Origin: Butyrivibrio sp. WCD3002
GTDB taxonomy: Bacteria; Bacillota; Clostridia; Lachnospirales; Lachnospiraceae
Direction of reading: 5' to 3'
Assembly: GCF_000424265.1 (NCBI RefSeq)
Contig: NZ_AUJO01000001.1
Location: forward strand, 792,557-856,556
Length of the DNA: 64,000 nt
The position numbers and the translations under genes are program-made. Shown here one piece after another: positions 52,421 to 61,364 of this stretch (the stretch's first letter is position 1; the number at the start of each line of letters is the position of its first letter). The notes beneath the pieces are model-generated. The model had not been told where the DNA came from and searched no databases. It worked only from the letters and a program-made list of their open reading frames with translations.

Positions 52421-53449
52421 ATGTCTTTTCAATATATACAGCAGCTTCCTTCTCCTCAGGAGATTCGCGAAGAATTCCCTTTATCCAAGAAGCTCGCAGA
52501 ACTCAAAAAAGCTCGCGATAAGGAAATTGCTGATGTTTTAACCGGAAAAAGCGATAAATTCCTTGTAATCGTAGGTCCCTGCTCAGCTGATAATGAAGAT
52601 GCTGTCTGTGATTACGTTTCAAGACTTGCTAAAGTTAATGAAAAAGTAAAGGACAAGCTTATTCTTGTTCCCAGAATATATACCAATAAGCCCCGCACCA
52701 CAGGTGAAGGCTATAAGGGAATCACCTCCCAGCCTGATCCCGAAGGAAAAACAGATTTCCGTGCAGGCCTTATAGCCATGAGACACATGCAGATTCGCGC
52801 AATTGAAGAGTCAGGCCTCACTGCTGCAGATGAGATGCTCTACCCTGAAAACTGGGGATATATCGAAGACATCCTCTCTTATGTAGCGATCGGAGCCCGC
52901 TCAGTTGAAGATCAGGAGCACAGGATGGTTGCCAGCGGCTTTGATGTACCTGCAGGCATGAAGAATCCCACCAGCGGAACCTTAAGCGTAATGCTTAACT
53001 CCGTTTATGCATCACAGCTTCCTCACTCCTTTGTATACAGAGGCTATGAAGTAAAAACAAATGGTAATCCGCTTGCTCACTGCGTTCTTCGTGGTTCCAG
53101 CAACAAGCACGGTCAGTCACAGCCCAACTACCACTACGAGGATTTAAGCCTTCTCTCAGACCTTTATGCTCAGAGAGATATTCAGAATCCCGCTGCTATT
53201 ATCGATGCTAACCACAATAACTCAGGTAAAAAATACAAAGAACAGGTAAGAATTGTAAAAGAAGTTCTTCACTCAAGAAGCCATAACACGAACATCGGTG
53301 AGCTCGTTAAGGGAGTAATGATTGAAAGCTATATCGAAGAGGGCTGCCAGAAAATCGGCGATGGAATATACGGTAAATCCATCACGGATCCCTGCCTTGG
53401 ATGGGCTGATACAGAAAGACTCCTTCTTGATATCGCTGATCTTGTCTGA
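52421..53449 (+). CDS. 3-deoxy-7-phosphoheptulonate synthase (DAHP synthase, class I)
   Basis: A 342-residue enzyme starting aromatic amino acid synthesis by joining phosphoenolpyruvate and erythrose 4-phosphate. The AroF/G/H class is recognised by the start QQLPSPQEIREEFPLS, VGPCSADNEDAV near 55, VPRIYTNKPRTTGEGYKG near 88, GARSVEDQEHR and HCVLRGSSNKHGQSQPNYHY. Metal ligands (Cys, His, Glu, Asp) are in these blocks. CCGGAGG precedes the ATG. Which aromatic amino acid inhibits it cannot be read. It is transcribed alone, toward xerD, and ends before hairpins at 53474-53554. Confidence 0.95.
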   Translation: MSFQYIQQLPSPQEIREEFPLSKKLAELKKARDKEIADVLTGKSDKFLVIVGPCSADNEDAVCDYVSRLAKVNEKVKDKLILVPRIYTNKPRTTGEGYKGITSQPDPEGKTDFRAGLIAMRHMQIRAIEESGLTAADEMLYPENWGYIEDILSYVAIGARSVEDQEHRMVASGFDVPAGMKNPTSGTLSVMLNSVYASQLPHSFVYRGYEVKTNGNPLAHCVLRGSSNKHGQSQPNYHYEDLSLLSDLYAQRDIQNPAAIIDANHNNSGKKYKEQVRIVKEVLHSRSHNTNIGELVKGVMIESYIEEGCQKIGDGIYGKSITDPCLGWADTERLLLDIADLV

Positions 53450-53518
53450 TAAGACTAATAAAAAACTAACATCCTTCACTTGATTCCTTAATTTCAGGTG
53501 AAGTCGAAAAAAATAAAC

Positions 53519-53554
53519 GCGCTATATATTCGGCAAATGCCGGATTTATAGCGC
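53519..53554. terminator. terminator between DAHP synthase and XerD-like genes
   Basis: GCGCTATA (53519-53526) pairs with TATAGCGC (53547-53554), with an inner CGGC/GCCG. T-rich sequence follows on both strands, so it can end both converging genes. A second stem (53474-53503) lies just before it. Confidence 0.75.
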
Positions 53555-53561
53555 TCTTATT

Positions 53562-54437
53562 TTATATATGTGTCTGATTATAGACATCTCTTATATAATT
53601 CTTATTTTCTTTTACATACCTATTGGTCGAAGCTGCCGTAACATGTCCAAGCATCTCCTGCACCGCATCCACATCGGCGCCTCTCTCAACCAGGTGCGCT
53701 GCGAAGCTGTGCCTCAAGGACTCAGGTGTAATCTGGGCATCTATTTCAGCATAATCAGCATATTTTCTTACTATCTTCCACACACCCTGCCTGCTCATGG
53801 GCTCGCCCTGATAATTTACAAACAAAAGCTCCTCAAGATTACTCTTTATCAGATGTCGTCTTCCATCCTGAAGATATCTCACCAATGCCTTCCTTGTTCT
53901 CTTATCAAAAGGAATAACCCTGTCCTTTTTATCTGATTTACACTCAATCGCCCCAACCTGCATATCAAGATCAGATACCTTTGCCTTTATCAGCTCTGAT
54001 ACCTTAATGCCGGTGGCATACATAAGCTCCAGCATTGCGGAATCTCTCTGCCCTTTGGGACTCTTTGTATCAGGAATAGACAGCAAAAGATCAATCTGCT
54101 TTCTCGTAAGCACTACAGTTTTTGGAAGTTCCACCTTAGGTGCTGTCAGATTTTCGGAAATATCGTAGGCCATTCTCCCCTGCTTTGCCAATGTCTTGAA
54201 AAAAGCCTTTAAGGAAACAATGTTTCTTGCAAGAGTAGCTGCAGAATATCCCTGATTTGTGATTGACTCAACATATTCCTTAAGCTGTTTTTCGTTTATC
54301 AAAAGAACATCCACAAGCCCGTTGTCCTGCAGATACCACTCAAACTTTTTAAGGTCTGTCTGATAAGAGCGAACGGTGTTTTCACTCATTCGCCCCTCCA
54401 GCTTTAATTCAGTTATGAAATGACTGATTTCATCCAT
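53562..54437 (-). CDS. XerD-like tyrosine recombinase with altered catalytic residues
   Basis: A 291-residue protein with the SAM-like N-terminal core-binding domain and a tyrosine-recombinase catalytic domain. Compared with E. coli XerD: the first catalytic Arg is Lys (ATGIKVSEL), the beta-hairpin Lys is present (CKSDKKDRVIP), the first His is Glu (ITPESLRHSF), the second Arg is kept (LRH), the second His is kept (MLGH) and the nucleophile Tyr is present (TNRYVKE). Two of six active-site residues therefore differ. It could be a diverged chromosome-dimer resolvase or an integrase-like protein. It begins 3 nt after lysA on the same strand. Confidence 0.8.
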   Translation of the reverse strand: MDEISHFITELKLEGRMSENTVRSYQTDLKKFEWYLQDNGLVDVLLINEKQLKEYVESITNQGYSAATLARNIVSLKAFFKTLAKQGRMAYDISENLTAPKVELPKTVVLTRKQIDLLLSIPDTKSPKGQRDSAMLELMYATGIKVSELIKAKVSDLDMQVGAIECKSDKKDRVIPFDKRTRKALVRYLQDGRRHLIKSNLEELLFVNYQGEPMSRQGVWKIVRKYADYAEIDAQITPESLRHSFAAHLVERGADVDAVQEMLGHVTAASTNRYVKENKNYIRDVYNQTHI

Positions 54438-54440
54438 CTG

Positions 54441-55730
54441 TTATTCAAATTCCTTCATGATAGAGTCAAGCTCTGCATAAACAGGTAAATTATCAAATGT
54501 GGCGAAATAATCTCTTGGAGTCTCAGCACGTCTTATCATTTCAACGCTTCCGTCTTCCTTAAGAAGAAGCTCTGAGCTCCACAGCTTACCATTATAGTTA
54601 TAACCCATTGAAAAACCGTGAGCACCGGTATCATGTATGAAAAGATAATCACCCATGTCAATCTTCGGAAGCTCTCTGTCAATGGCAAACTTATCATTGT
54701 TCTCGCAAAGTGAGCCGGTAACATCATATACATGATCAAGAGGTGCATCCTCTTTTCCAAGCACGGTGATGTGGTGGTAAGAGCCATACATAGCAGGTCT
54801 CATAAGATTTACTGCGCAGGCATCAACACCAATATATTCCTTATAAATGTGCTTCTCGTGAATAGCCTGAGTAACAAGAGCACCATAGGGTCCCAGCATA
54901 AATCTTCCCATCTCGGTATAGATTGCAACATCACCCATGCCATTAGGTGTCAGTATCTTCTCATACTGCTCCTTAACACCTGCACCAATCTCAGCTATAT
55001 CATTTCCGGTCTGATCAGGAGTGTACGGAATTCCGACACCGCCTGAAAGGTTAATAAACTTAATATCAGCTCCGGTTTCCTTCTCAAGCTCAACAGCCAG
55101 TTCGAAAAGCTGTCCTGCCAGAGTGGGATAATACTCATTTGTCACTGTGTTACTTGCAAGAAAAGCATGAATACCAAAGTTCTTAACTCCCATATCCTTC
55201 AGCATTCTGAAGCTTTCAAAGAGCTGCTCCTTTGTCATGCCGTATTTGGAATCCCCGGGATTATCCATGATTCCATTACTCATTGTGAAAACTCCGCCCG
55301 GATTGTATCTGCAGCTTACAGTCTCCGGCATCCTTCCGCCAAGAGCCTCCTTTGCATATTCAATGAGCGTAATATCGTCAAAATTAATTATTCCGCCGAG
55401 CTTATCTGTATAAACGAATTCCTCTGCAGGTGTATCATTTGATGAAAACATAATAAGATCACCTGATGCACCAATTGCCTTACTAAGCATAAGCTCTGTA
55501 AGTGAAGAACAGTCAAAGCCGCAGCCTTCCTTTTTAAGAATATCAAGAATGACCGGATTAGGAGTGGCTTTTACGGCAAAATACTCGCGAAAACCTTTAT
55601 TCCACTCAAATGCCTTCTTTACCGCTCTGGCATTCTCAATAATTCCCTTCTCATCATAAATATGAAAAGGTGTAGGATACTTCTTTACAATCTCTTCTAC
55701 CTGCTGTTTTGTCACGAAAGCCTTCTTCAT
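54441..55730 (-). CDS. lysA: diaminopimelate decarboxylase
   Basis: A 429-residue fold-type III PLP enzyme that makes L-lysine from meso-diaminopimelate. PLP Lys is in EYFAVKATPNP near 53; the phosphate-binding loop is LSGGVGIPYTPDQ, and the C-terminal SLCENND carries the catalytic Cys. FIHDTGAHGFSMGYNYNGKL supplies the Tyr that contacts PLP. The ATG at 55728-55730 lies 5 nt after GAGGAG; a longer reading adds seven residues. No lysine riboswitch is apparent in the short gap upstream. The XerD-like gene follows at once and probably shares its message. Confidence 0.93.
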   Translation of the reverse strand: MKKAFVTKQQVEEIVKKYPTPFHIYDEKGIIENARAVKKAFEWNKGFREYFAVKATPNPVILDILKKEGCGFDCSSLTELMLSKAIGASGDLIMFSSNDTPAEEFVYTDKLGGIINFDDITLIEYAKEALGGRMPETVSCRYNPGGVFTMSNGIMDNPGDSKYGMTKEQLFESFRMLKDMGVKNFGIHAFLASNTVTNEYYPTLAGQLFELAVELEKETGADIKFINLSGGVGIPYTPDQTGNDIAEIGAGVKEQYEKILTPNGMGDVAIYTEMGRFMLGPYGALVTQAIHEKHIYKEYIGVDACAVNLMRPAMYGSYHHITVLGKEDAPLDHVYDVTGSLCENNDKFAIDRELPKIDMGDYLFIHDTGAHGFSMGYNYNGKLWSSELLLKEDGSVEMIRRAETPRDYFATFDNLPVYAELDSIMKEFE

Positions 55731-55811
55731 AATATCTCCTCTATAGTCCAAAATTTTACACTTTACTACGTTATCATGAAAAAGAGCATCTGTACAGTTT
55801 TTTCTTAAAAC

Positions 55812-56486
55812 TTACAAATTCTCTATCTGCCAATCGATTGGACTTAATCCGTTTTCTTTAAGGAATTCATTGCACTTTGAAAAATGCTTACATCCAAAAA
55901 ATCCTCTGTAGGCTGAAAGTGGGCTTGGATGAGGCGCCTTAAGAACAAGATGCTTTGGATTATCGATCATATCTGCCTTCATCTGCGCCGGTCTTCCCCA
56001 AAGCATGTAAACTATTGGTCTATCCTGTTTGTTCACTGCCCTGATCGCAGCGTCAGTAAACTGCTCCCAACCTCTCCCCTTGTGGGAATTGGCATTATGT
56101 GCCCGAACAGTAAGAACAGTATTCAGAAGCAGCACTCCCTGATCTGCCCATTTTTTCAGATAACCGTTGTTTGGAACATAGCATCCAAGATCATCCTTAA
56201 GCTCACCATAAATATTCACAAGTGACGGCGGAGCCGGCTCTCCCGGCAAAACCGAAAAGGAAAGGCCATGTGCCTGCCCAGGTTCATGATATGGATCCTG
56301 TCCGAGAATTACCACCTTAACATTAGAAAGAGGTGTGTAATTAAACGCATTAAGAAGATCATCCTTTTTAGGATAAACCGTCGTAGTCTTATACTCATTA
56401 ACTATGAATTCATATAATTTTCTGTAATAAGGCTTGGAAAACTCCTCTCCTAAGTATTCAAGCCAGTCATTATCTATTGCCGCCAT
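55812..56486 (-). CDS. ung: uracil-DNA glycosylase
   Basis: A 224-residue family 1 UDG that cuts uracil from DNA in base excision repair. Motif A GQDPYHEPGQAHGLSFSV holds the catalytic Asp in GQDPYH, and the DNA-intercalating leucine-loop motif HPSPLSAYRGFFGCKHF holds the second catalytic His. LLNTVLTVR follows the family pattern. Length is normal. GGAGGCG precedes the ATG. It lies between hisF and lysA on the same strand but nothing suggests a functional link with them. Confidence 0.96.
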   Translation of the reverse strand: MAAIDNDWLEYLGEEFSKPYYRKLYEFIVNEYKTTTVYPKKDDLLNAFNYTPLSNVKVVILGQDPYHEPGQAHGLSFSVLPGEPAPPSLVNIYGELKDDLGCYVPNNGYLKKWADQGVLLLNTVLTVRAHNANSHKGRGWEQFTDAAIRAVNKQDRPIVYMLWGRPAQMKADMIDNPKHLVLKAPHPSPLSAYRGFFGCKHFSKCNEFLKENGLSPIDWQIENL

Positions 56487-56511
56487 GGAGGCGCCTCCTT
56501 ATTAGTATTAA

Positions 56512-57270
56512 TCAGAGCCTTACAGGGACATTTTTATCCCTAAGATATTCCTTTACTTCTCTTATCTCCAGCTCTTTGTAGTGGAAAAGCGAAGCAGCAA
56601 GCGCAGCATCGGCGCCGCCCTTGGTAACAGCTTCATAGAAATGCTCGCAGTTTCCTGCGCCGCCTGAAGCAATAACAGGAATTTTAACAAGATCAGCTAC
56701 TGCCCTTGTAAGCTCAATATCGTATCCGTTCTTGGTGCCATCGCCATCCATACTTGTAAGAAGTATCTCTCCGGCACCTCTCCTCTCCGCTTCCTTCGCC
56801 CACTCTATGGCATCAAGACCGGTATCGATCCTTCCGCCATTTTTAAACACATTGAAGCCTCCATCAGGTCTTCTCTTTGCATCAATTGCAACAACCACGC
56901 ACTGTGATCCGAATTTGTCAGCGGATTCAGATATAAGCTCAGGCCTGTTTATCGCGGCGGAATTTATAGCCACCTTATCAGCGCCTTCTCGCAAAACAGC
57001 CCTCATATCCTCAACACTTCTTATACCGCCTCCAACAGTAAACGGAATAAAAATCTGCTCAGCAACCTTTCTCACAAGATCAACCACGGTTTCTCTCGCA
57101 TCAGAAGTCGCAGTAATATCAAGAAAAACCAGCTCATCAGCACCAGCCTCCGAGTAGGCTTTTCCTACTTCCACCGGATCACCGGCATCACGAAGCTGTA
57201 CAAAATTTATACCTTTAACAACTCTTCCGCCATGCACATCAAGGCATGGAATAATTCTTTTAGTCAGCAT
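56512..57270 (-). CDS. hisF: imidazole glycerol phosphate synthase cyclase subunit HisF
   Basis: A 252-residue TIM-barrel enzyme that uses ammonia from HisH to form imidazole glycerol phosphate and AICAR in histidine synthesis. Catalytic Asp residues are in [14 protein letters not shown] (residue 11) and [14 protein letters not shown]; phosphate loops are GGGIRS and SGGAG. The C-terminal [17 protein letters not shown] is standard. It begins 17 nt after hisH and is cotranscribed; no other his genes are in the window, so the pathway is split or continues outside. Confidence 0.96.
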   Translation of the reverse strand: MLTKRIIPCLDVHGGRVVKGINFVQLRDAGDPVEVGKAYSEAGADELVFLDITATSDARETVVDLVRKVAEQIFIPFTVGGGIRSVEDMRAVLREGADKVAINSAAINRPELISESADKFGSQCVVVAIDAKRRPDGGFNVFKNGGRIDTGLDAIEWAKEAERRGAGEILLTSMDGDGTKNGYDIELTRAVADLVKIPVIASGGAGNCEHFYEAVTKGGADAALAASLFHYKELEIREVKEYLRDKNVPVRL

Positions 57271-57287
57271 AATCTATGTCCTTCTCT

Positions 57288-57893
57288 TTATACTCTAAGG
57301 AAATTCTTCAGGATCTCCATTCCCACATCCGCACTCTTTTCAGGATGGAACTGGCATGCAAAAACATTGCCCTGCTCAACGGAAGCTTCCACAGTAACAC
57401 CATACTCAGTAGTAGCTGTGACAATGCTCTTATCGTCAGCATCCAGATAATAAGAATGAACAAAATATACGTATGAATCTTCCGTTATTCCTTCAAAAAG
57501 TCTTCCTTTATTTGGGAATTTTAAATTATTCCAGCCAATCTGCGGAATCTTAAGACCTTCCTTTTCCGGAATCTTCTTAATTTTTCCATGCAAAATGCCC
57601 AGACCTGCTACTCCTTCCGACTCATCACTTGAATCAAAAAGAAGCTGTTGGCCCAGGCATATACCTATAAACGGAGTCCCACTGCTACACACAGTTTTTA
57701 TGACATCCGTTAAACCATATTCATTTAGTTTTCTCATGGCATCGCCAAAAGCACCTACTCCCGGCAAAACCACGCGGTCAGCCCTGTAAATCTCTTCAGG
57801 GTTTCTTGTCAGACAGACATCCTGTCCAAGATAATCAAAAGCATTCTCAACACTTTTAATATTTCCGGCATCATAATCAATAATCGCTAGCAT
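57288..57893 (-). CDS. hisH: imidazole glycerol phosphate synthase glutaminase subunit HisH
   Basis: A 201-residue class I glutamine amidotransferase subunit that supplies ammonia to HisF. The nucleophile Cys is in IGICLGQQLLFD near 80, with His and Glu in ACQFHPEKS near the C-terminus; the N-terminus MLAIIDYDAGNIKSV is typical. The ATG at 57891-57893 is preferred because GGGATGGGG lies just before it; an ATG three codons earlier sits directly on that site. It is the first of the hisH-hisF pair and starts 32 nt after the large acidic repeat protein gene. Confidence 0.95.
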   Translation of the reverse strand: MLAIIDYDAGNIKSVENAFDYLGQDVCLTRNPEEIYRADRVVLPGVGAFGDAMRKLNEYGLTDVIKTVCSSGTPFIGICLGQQLLFDSSDESEGVAGLGILHGKIKKIPEKEGLKIPQIGWNNLKFPNKGRLFEGITEDSYVYFVHSYYLDADDKSIVTATTEYGVTVEASVEQGNVFACQFHPEKSADVGMEILKNFLRV

Positions 57894-57925
57894 ATTCCCC
57901 ATCCCTGTAAAAAGATTATCGATGC

Positions 57926-60900
57926 TCAGCCGGTTGGATGAATAAAGTCCTCAAGAGTTCCTGCAATTTCCATAATACGTTTGGTATAAGCTGCTTTGTC
58001 AGTAAGTTTATTGACTTCCTCGATATCAGCAGCAGATAACCCATATTCACCGGTAAGTATCGATTCGATATTAGAATACACGCTTTCGACCTCACCTGCA
58101 ACCTGAAACTCCTCTGCCTCCTTAATTATTGCATCCTTTGTCCGCATTCCTACAAGCAGGCTGTCCACTGCCTCATCCTTCATATTCATAGCAAGATAAT
58201 TGTTATATGAATCCATGTAGTGATTAGCACAGGCCATTACTCTTGCTTTGTGATATAAAAGTGCCTGCTCCTCATTTAATTCCTTACCATACAGAAGCTT
58301 ATAAGCCTCGCTGTAATCACCATTTTCAAATGCAGTCTGGGCACGGGTGAAAATAATCCTGCCCGGCAATACAAATGAAGGCAAACAGCATAGTAGTCCA
58401 AGGCTTGTTGCAAAAATCATTGAAATAGCAACCTTCTTAGGTGCTAAAGCCTTCTCCGGAGCACCATCATCAACCTTCTTTTTCTTTTCCTTCTTAGGCT
58501 TTGGCTCCTTCGGAGGCTTCGGTTTCTTCTCCTTCTTAGGCTTAGGCTCCTTCTTGGGCTTTTCCTTCTTTTCCTTTTTCTTCTTTTCCTTCTTGGCCTT
58601 CTTACCATCCTCCGCAGCAAGCTCATCGATTACCTGCTGGTTTTCATCAGTAAGACTTGCAAGACCATCCTCTTCCGATTTCGGATTAAGATCCTCATCA
58701 GTCTGAGTAAGCACCTTGAAAAGTGCAGCGATAATAAGTATTAAAAGATTCGGGCGTTTTTTCTTCTTTTTCTTTTTACCACCATCTTCATCCTCAGAAG
58801 CTTCATCAGGTCCATCAAACAGCGAAATCTCATCATAATCTCCGCCGTTATCATTGACCTCATCAGGATCAGGAATATCATCCGAAAGCCCTATTTCATC
58901 AAGGCCATCACCTTCGAGAGCCTCCATGATATCCTCAGGATTTACTTCTTCGCCGCTATCATCAGGACCAATACCGATATCATCCAGGCTTATCTCACCT
59001 GCGTTTGCACCTTCCTGCTCATCTATATGTGCAGTATTTTCAAGGTCCTCAACATCATCGCTGGCAAGACTGTTCATTATGGCATCAAGATCAGGCATAT
59101 CTACATCGCCCGGTTCGCCACCATCTGCGCCTTCCTCTCCGCCAAGATCTGCAAGCATACTGTCAAGCTCTGATTCAGAGCTCATGGCTTCTCCCTCAAG
59201 AGAATCCTCAGCTCCGCCGGCATCTTCTCCTACATCATCCAAAAGATTATCCAGTTCAGCACTCATGGATTCAAGGCTTACTTCATCCCCCGCTCCATCA
59301 GCACCTTCTCCGGCTTCCTCGGGCACATCCGGGCTATCAAGAGAAAGATCAAGATCATCCAAGGACAAATCATCCAATCCCAATTCATCTGATCCACCCT
59401 CAGCTCCTGCCGAATTCTCATCAAGATCATCCCCGGATAACATCTTATCAATCTGCAACTGATCAAGTTCCAACAGCTCATCCGGAACCACTTCATCTGA
59501 AGGAGCAGCTTCAGCAGGCGCCTCCTCTGCTGGCGCTCCATCACCGGACGCAGCCTCTTCTCCCATTACCTCTTCTATTGAAGAATCATCTACTCCATTC
59601 TCCTCAAGAGGCATATTTACAAGTGATATTTCATCTGCCAAAGGTTCTTCCTTCAATGTCTCATCATCCATAGGCACCTCATCTGCTGATGGTTCTTCCG
59701 CCAGCATTTCATCTATGTTGATTTCGTCTAATGATGGTTCTGCCACAGCTTCGGCCATGTCGGCTACAGGTGCGTCTGACGCGTCTTGTGCTTCTGGTGC
59801 ATCAGCCATCATCTCGTCTATATTGATTTCATCAATCGACGGCTCTGCCGTAGCATCTGCCATCATTCCATCTATATTGATTTCATCCATTGATGGCTCT
59901 GCCGCAGCTTCAGGCATATCAGCTACAGATGCTTCTGCCATCATTTGGTCTATATTAATTTCATCCAATGACGGCTCTTCCGCAACTTCGGGCATATCAG
60001 CCACAGGTGCTTCTGAAGCTTCCTGTACTTCAGGTTCACCTGCCATCATTTGGTCTATATTAATTTCATCTAACGATGGCTCTGCTGTAGCTTCGGGCAT
60101 ATCAGCTACAGGTGCTTCTGAAGCTTCCTGTACTTCAGGCGCATCCGCCATCATTCCATCTATGTTAATTTCATCCAAAGATGGTTCGTCCGCTGATATT
60201 CCATCAATACTAATGTCATCAATATTTATCTCGTCTGAAGAAGGCTCGCCAACCTGCTCACCGGCCGCATCTTCTACAGTAGGTTCTCCATCAAGTAAAC
60301 CTTCCAAAGAAAAATTATCATCCGGTATATCTACCCCTTGGCCTTCATTAACCGATAATTCTGACAAACCATCCTCAGTTGCACCGCCAATATTTTCAAG
60401 TCCATCAAGGCTTAGCGACTCATTAATAATAGCTTCCTCGCTACCTGTACCCGCATCAAGCATTTCATCGATGTTAAGTAAATTTTCATCAGAAGTTGTC
60501 TGCGCACCAAAATCAGCTCCAAGAACCTCTTCCGGAGTTGCTCTCATCATTTCATCCAGCGCAGAATCTGCGCTGCTCATTTGTCCAGCTTCGCTCTGAT
60601 CAGAAAAATCATCTATTGGTATTTCAGGCGCAACTTCAAGCAAAGAATCCGGTACATCTGCAGGGAGCTCAATTGCAACCTCATTCATTAGATCATCATC
60701 TGACATCCCCGTAGTTGCATCCAAAGAAGGACTATCATCAAAAGAATTTGCCTCCTCTGCTTCTCCAATTTGCGCAGAACTATTCGTTGTCTCAGCAGTA
60801 ATCTCTTCAATCGTTGGCATATCCGGAATTTCAACATTAATCTCATCGCCGGGATTATTCATAGCTACATCCGGATTTTCATTTTCTGATACATCTGCAT

Positions 60901-61267
60901 TCCCTGCATTCTCTAACGCAGCTTCAGCAAGAGCTATTTCTTCATCAAGAGTAATCTCATCATCATCCTTTTCGTATGAATCAGATACTTCATCGCCAAC
61001 TTTATATGTAGGAGCATCACTATCTATAGGCGCACTAATAGAATCAAGGACATCAACCATTCCTTCATCCAATAATTGTCCGCTATCGACTTTTCCAAGC
61101 ATTTCTCCGATTTCATTCAGGTCATTACTACCTGATGAATTGCCAATAACATCATTTAAGTCAGAAGTATTCTTTGAGTCATTAGTTATTTGGGCAATAC
61201 CGGAATTGGCATCTTTTTTCAATGAATTCAAAAGACTATCCAAATACTCTTCGTTCTTAGACTTCAT
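57926..61267 (-). CDS. giant acidic repeat protein with Lys-rich stretch and membrane anchor
   Basis: An 1113-residue protein that I do not recognise. Residues 1-830 are extremely acidic and low-complexity, with at least ten copies of a unit like EPSLDEINIDQMMA separated by APVADMPE-type spacers (densest at about 355-525). A short hydrophobic stretch RPNLLILIIAALFKVL (about 836-851) is followed by an extremely Lys/Pro/Glu-rich block (about 889-942) and a membrane span AISMIFATSLGLLCCLPSF (about 944-963). The last 150 residues look helical, TPR-like. No signal peptide. The acidic part is predicted cytoplasmic, as in FimV-like organisers, but that is only an analogy. CheV is encoded directly upstream. 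Confidence 0.75.
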   Translation of the reverse strand: MKSKNEEYLDSLLNSLKKDANSGIAQITNDSKNTSDLNDVIGNSSGSNDLNEIGEMLGKVDSGQLLDEGMVDVLDSISAPIDSDAPTYKVGDEVSDSYEKDDDEITLDEEIALAEAALENAGNADVSENENPDVAMNNPGDEINVEIPDMPTIEEITAETTNSSAQIGEAEEANSFDDSPSLDATTGMSDDDLMNEVAIELPADVPDSLLEVAPEIPIDDFSDQSEAGQMSSADSALDEMMRATPEEVLGADFGAQTTSDENLLNIDEMLDAGTGSEEAIINESLSLDGLENIGGATEDGLSELSVNEGQGVDIPDDNFSLEGLLDGEPTVEDAAGEQVGEPSSDEINIDDISIDGISADEPSLDEINIDGMMADAPEVQEASEAPVADMPEATAEPSLDEINIDQMMAGEPEVQEASEAPVADMPEVAEEPSLDEINIDQMMAEASVADMPEAAAEPSMDEINIDGMMADATAEPSIDEINIDEMMADAPEAQDASDAPVADMAEAVAEPSLDEINIDEMLAEEPSADEVPMDDETLKEEPLADEISLVNMPLEENGVDDSSIEEVMGEEAASGDGAPAEEAPAEAAPSDEVVPDELLELDQLQIDKMLSGDDLDENSAGAEGGSDELGLDDLSLDDLDLSLDSPDVPEEAGEGADGAGDEVSLESMSAELDNLLDDVGEDAGGAEDSLEGEAMSSESELDSMLADLGGEEGADGGEPGDVDMPDLDAIMNSLASDDVEDLENTAHIDEQEGANAGEISLDDIGIGPDDSGEEVNPEDIMEALEGDGLDEIGLSDDIPDPDEVNDNGGDYDEISLFDGPDEASEDEDGGKKKKKKKRPNLLILIIAALFKVLTQTDEDLNPKSEEDGLASLTDENQQVIDELAAEDGKKAKKEKKKKEKKEKPKKEPKPKKEKKPKPPKEPKPKKEKKKKVDDGAPEKALAPKKVAISMIFATSLGLLCCLPSFVLPGRIIFTRAQTAFENGDYSEAYKLLYGKELNEEQALLYHKARVMACANHYMDSYNNYLAMNMKDEAVDSLLVGMRTKDAIIKEAEEFQVAGEVESVYSNIESILTGEYGLSAADIEEVNKLTDKAAYTKRIMEIAGTLEDFIHPTG
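59700..60190 (-). repeat. coding tandem repeats in the acidic protein gene
   Basis: On the minus strand the unit encoding EPSLDEINID, seen on the plus strand as ATTTCATC(T/C)A(A/T)(T/C)GATGG-like blocks, recurs at least six times with spacers of 60 to 150 bp. The DNA is similar enough that slippage or recombination could change repeat number between strains. Confidence 0.7.
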
Positions 61268-61294
61268 TTAGTCTGCTCCCCATAAAAATTATAA

Positions 61295-61347
61295 AACTCC
61301 CTTCATTGTAGCAGTCATTCTTCATAACTGAAGCAATAAAGGGAGTT
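61295..61347 (-). terminator. terminator after cheV
   Basis: AACTCCCTT pairs with AAGGGAGTT across a long loop that holds a smaller stem, and on the minus strand the hairpin is followed by TTTTATAATTTTT. It separates cheV from the acidic repeat protein gene. Confidence 0.7.
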
Positions 61348-61364
61348 CTCTTTAAATCTTTTCT

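Noticed and set aside
59005..59673. Long His/Gln/Leu-rich frame on the plus strand
   Set aside because: It is the antisense shadow of the low-complexity acidic gene, has no ribosome site, and its composition follows from the repeats on the other strand.
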